Part shown: positions 62,896 to 64,000 of the stretch, one piece after another
Layout of the letters: each line of letters opens with the position of its first letter
Position numbering within the stretch: the first letter of the stretch is position 1
DNA from: Tridacna crocea
Lineage: Eukaryota; Mollusca; Bivalvia; Cardiida; Cardiidae
DNA: 64,000 bases
Reading direction: 5' to 3'
Assembly (NCBI GenBank): GCA_943736015.1
Contig: OX031064.1
Location: 33,169,361 to 33,233,360, forward strand
Translations under genes and position numbers: made by a program
The notes under the pieces: generated by a model
The model's database searches: none
What the model saw: the letters and a program-made list of their open reading frames with translations, nothing else
Told to the model about the DNA's origin: nothing

Positions 62896-62954
62896 GCCAC
62901 AGTTACAAAACTTACTTGCTTATGGCATTGATTCGCACAAAAAGGTATACTTGT

Positions 62955-63090
62955 ACAAAGGGGCTTTTGTGGAAGGCATAGATCAAGATCTGACAGCACA
63001 GAACCTGCATTCCAATCCCGAATCTATATCGTACCCTTGCACGTACTTATACATTGGCTTTTGTGGAAGGCATAGATCAAGAATTCGAAC
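62955..63090 (+). repeat. Direct repeat of about 26 bp and 48-bp insert relative
   Basis: GGCTTTTGTGGAAGGCATAG occurs at 62962 and 63057. Between them GCATTCCAATCCCGAATCTA matches the 48-bp insert at 59972-60019. Confidence 0.7.
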
Positions 63091-63110
63091 CAACGAACCC
63101 CTGATTTTAA

Positions 63111-63317
63111 CCTTTTCCCAAACAATCCCTGGTTTTCACGGGTCAGGAAAAGAAGTCTTTTAAAAACATTGTGAGAAAAGGAGAAAATGCTGGTTACCAG
63201 CATTTTCTCCTTTTCCTACAATGTTTTCTTCCCTGTCATATAGAAAAATCATCTTTTCAGCAACCTGTAAAATGCTCTCAATTTGGTCTAGTCCAAAATT
63301 TGCCGTTTTGGGAAGGG
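63111..63317 (-). mobile_element. Family A hairpin element
   Basis: TTAACCTTTTCCCAAACAAT to TTTTGGGAAGGGTTAG; core GAAAATGCTGGTTACCAGCA. Confidence 0.82.
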
Positions 63318-63321
63318 TTAG

Positions 63322-63512
63322 CCCTTTCCCAAACGACAGACTTTTTGACTAGACCAAATTGAAAGCATTTGCAGATGACAATTCAACTCTTGCTGAAAAG
63401 ATGTTTTCTGTCTATGATATGGTAGAAAACATTGTGGGAAAAGGAGAAAATGCTGGTTACCAAAAGGCTACTATTCCAGACCCATAAAAACCAGGGATTG
63501 TTTGGGAAAGGG
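63322..63512 (+). mobile_element. Family A, right hairpin arm lost
   Basis: Starts at the neighbour's TTAG. The stem GGAGAAAATGCTGGTTACCA jumps straight to AAAGGCTACTATTCC; ends GGGAAAGGGTTAA. Confidence 0.78.
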
Positions 63513-63579
63513 TTAAATACCGTACGCTACCGTCTGCGAAAGTCGTGCTAGACTATTCATGAGAAATATTCGACAAATT

Positions 63580-63793
63580 TTAAAACCTTATCCTACTATA
63601 TAACTAAAATCAAATGTTCAATTCAATCATATTAACTCAAACATTGCTGTTTCAAAGTCATGTCTCGGGGAATAACATCTCCTTATCGGACAGTGTAGAT
63701 CAAAGATCAGACTGCAAGTTCTGTGCAGTCTGATCTTGATCTGCACCGTCCGCAAAAAAGGTCAGGAAGTCACCCTTAGCAGCTAAAGGGTTC
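63580..63793 (+). mobile_element. Family C hairpin element
   Basis: Left TTATCCTACTATATAAC, hairpin 63688-63754, right TTAGCAGCTAAAGGGTTCA. Nearly complete. Confidence 0.7.
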
Positions 63794-64000
63794 ATTTTTT
63801 TACCGATGTTAAGATAGGGTCGAAAAAGATGAATGGCGTTTTTTTCTCTCCCACTTCATCATTCCCACAAACGAGAAATCTTTTGAACCTCCCTAACGTC
63901 AAGGATAAATCACAGGGTATTTTGTTTGGCCTTCTTCAATATAAGCCATGTTTCGTCATAAAGGAGTTTAACTCATTAAAGCATTTGCAGACGACACACT

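Overview
The window is eukaryotic. Its genes are split by GT-AG introns, and AT-rich non-coding DNA is packed with short hairpin transposons, tRNA-derived SINE pieces and minisatellites. The repeat types and two carbohydrate-sulfotransferase-like genes in tandem suggest a bivalve mollusc, probably a heterodont. The organism is an inference; no ribosomal or mitochondrial marker is present.

Three genes are supported. (1) The 3' four exons of a sulfotransferase-like gene lie between 835 and 12855 on the + strand; its 5' exons fall before the window. (2) A complete paralogue lies at 28845-40774 on the + strand: seven exons, 380 codons, a type II membrane protein resembling the CHST15 group. Wherever the two genes can be compared, splice phases are identical (1, 2, 0, 1) and two of the three internal exons have the same length, so they are tandem duplicates. 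Neither shows a textbook PAPS-binding signature. (3) An intronless rhodopsin-like GPCR of 394 codons lies at 49828-51012 on the - strand.

Layout: 1-12855 is the 3' half of sulfotransferase gene 1, with a 2.9 kb foldback element (3397-6337) and many MITEs in its introns. 12856-28844 is intergenic and holds a 3.6 kb minisatellite of 42/35-bp units (about 17060-20690). 28845-40774 is gene 2. 40775-49827 and 51013-64000 are repeat-dominated, with a decayed LINE 3' end near 43300-43760.

Named repeat families used below. A, B and C are roughly 180-230 bp hairpin elements bounded by TTAA with ends starting CCCTT/CCCAT, as expected of non-autonomous piggyBac-type elements. J is also bounded by TTAA (ends GGTAGTGGACCC). 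D is foldback. E is a roughly 450 bp element with a CRE palindrome and a long hairpin. F is a 75-84 bp hairpin. G is a very long perfect palindrome. H is a hairpin element with GGATTAGCCTG arms. I is a 600-850 bp dispersed repeat. K is a hairpin element with TTCACCAACCATTC ends. L and M are other dispersed repeats. N is a 1 kb inverted-terminal-repeat element. S1 and S2 are tRNA-headed SINEs. Family A alone contributes about 48 full or partial copies. No transposase or intact reverse transcriptase was found.

The most unusual pattern is that all three genes are followed, 9-51 nt after their stop codons, by a family-A element in the same orientation as the gene, and two of these carry a poly(A)-signal-like hexamer 115-120 nt past the stop. 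Other notable observations are a MITE that landed on and duplicated a splice donor, direct empty-site/filled-site pairs proving TTAA insertion, and hairpin cores exchanged between families A and B.
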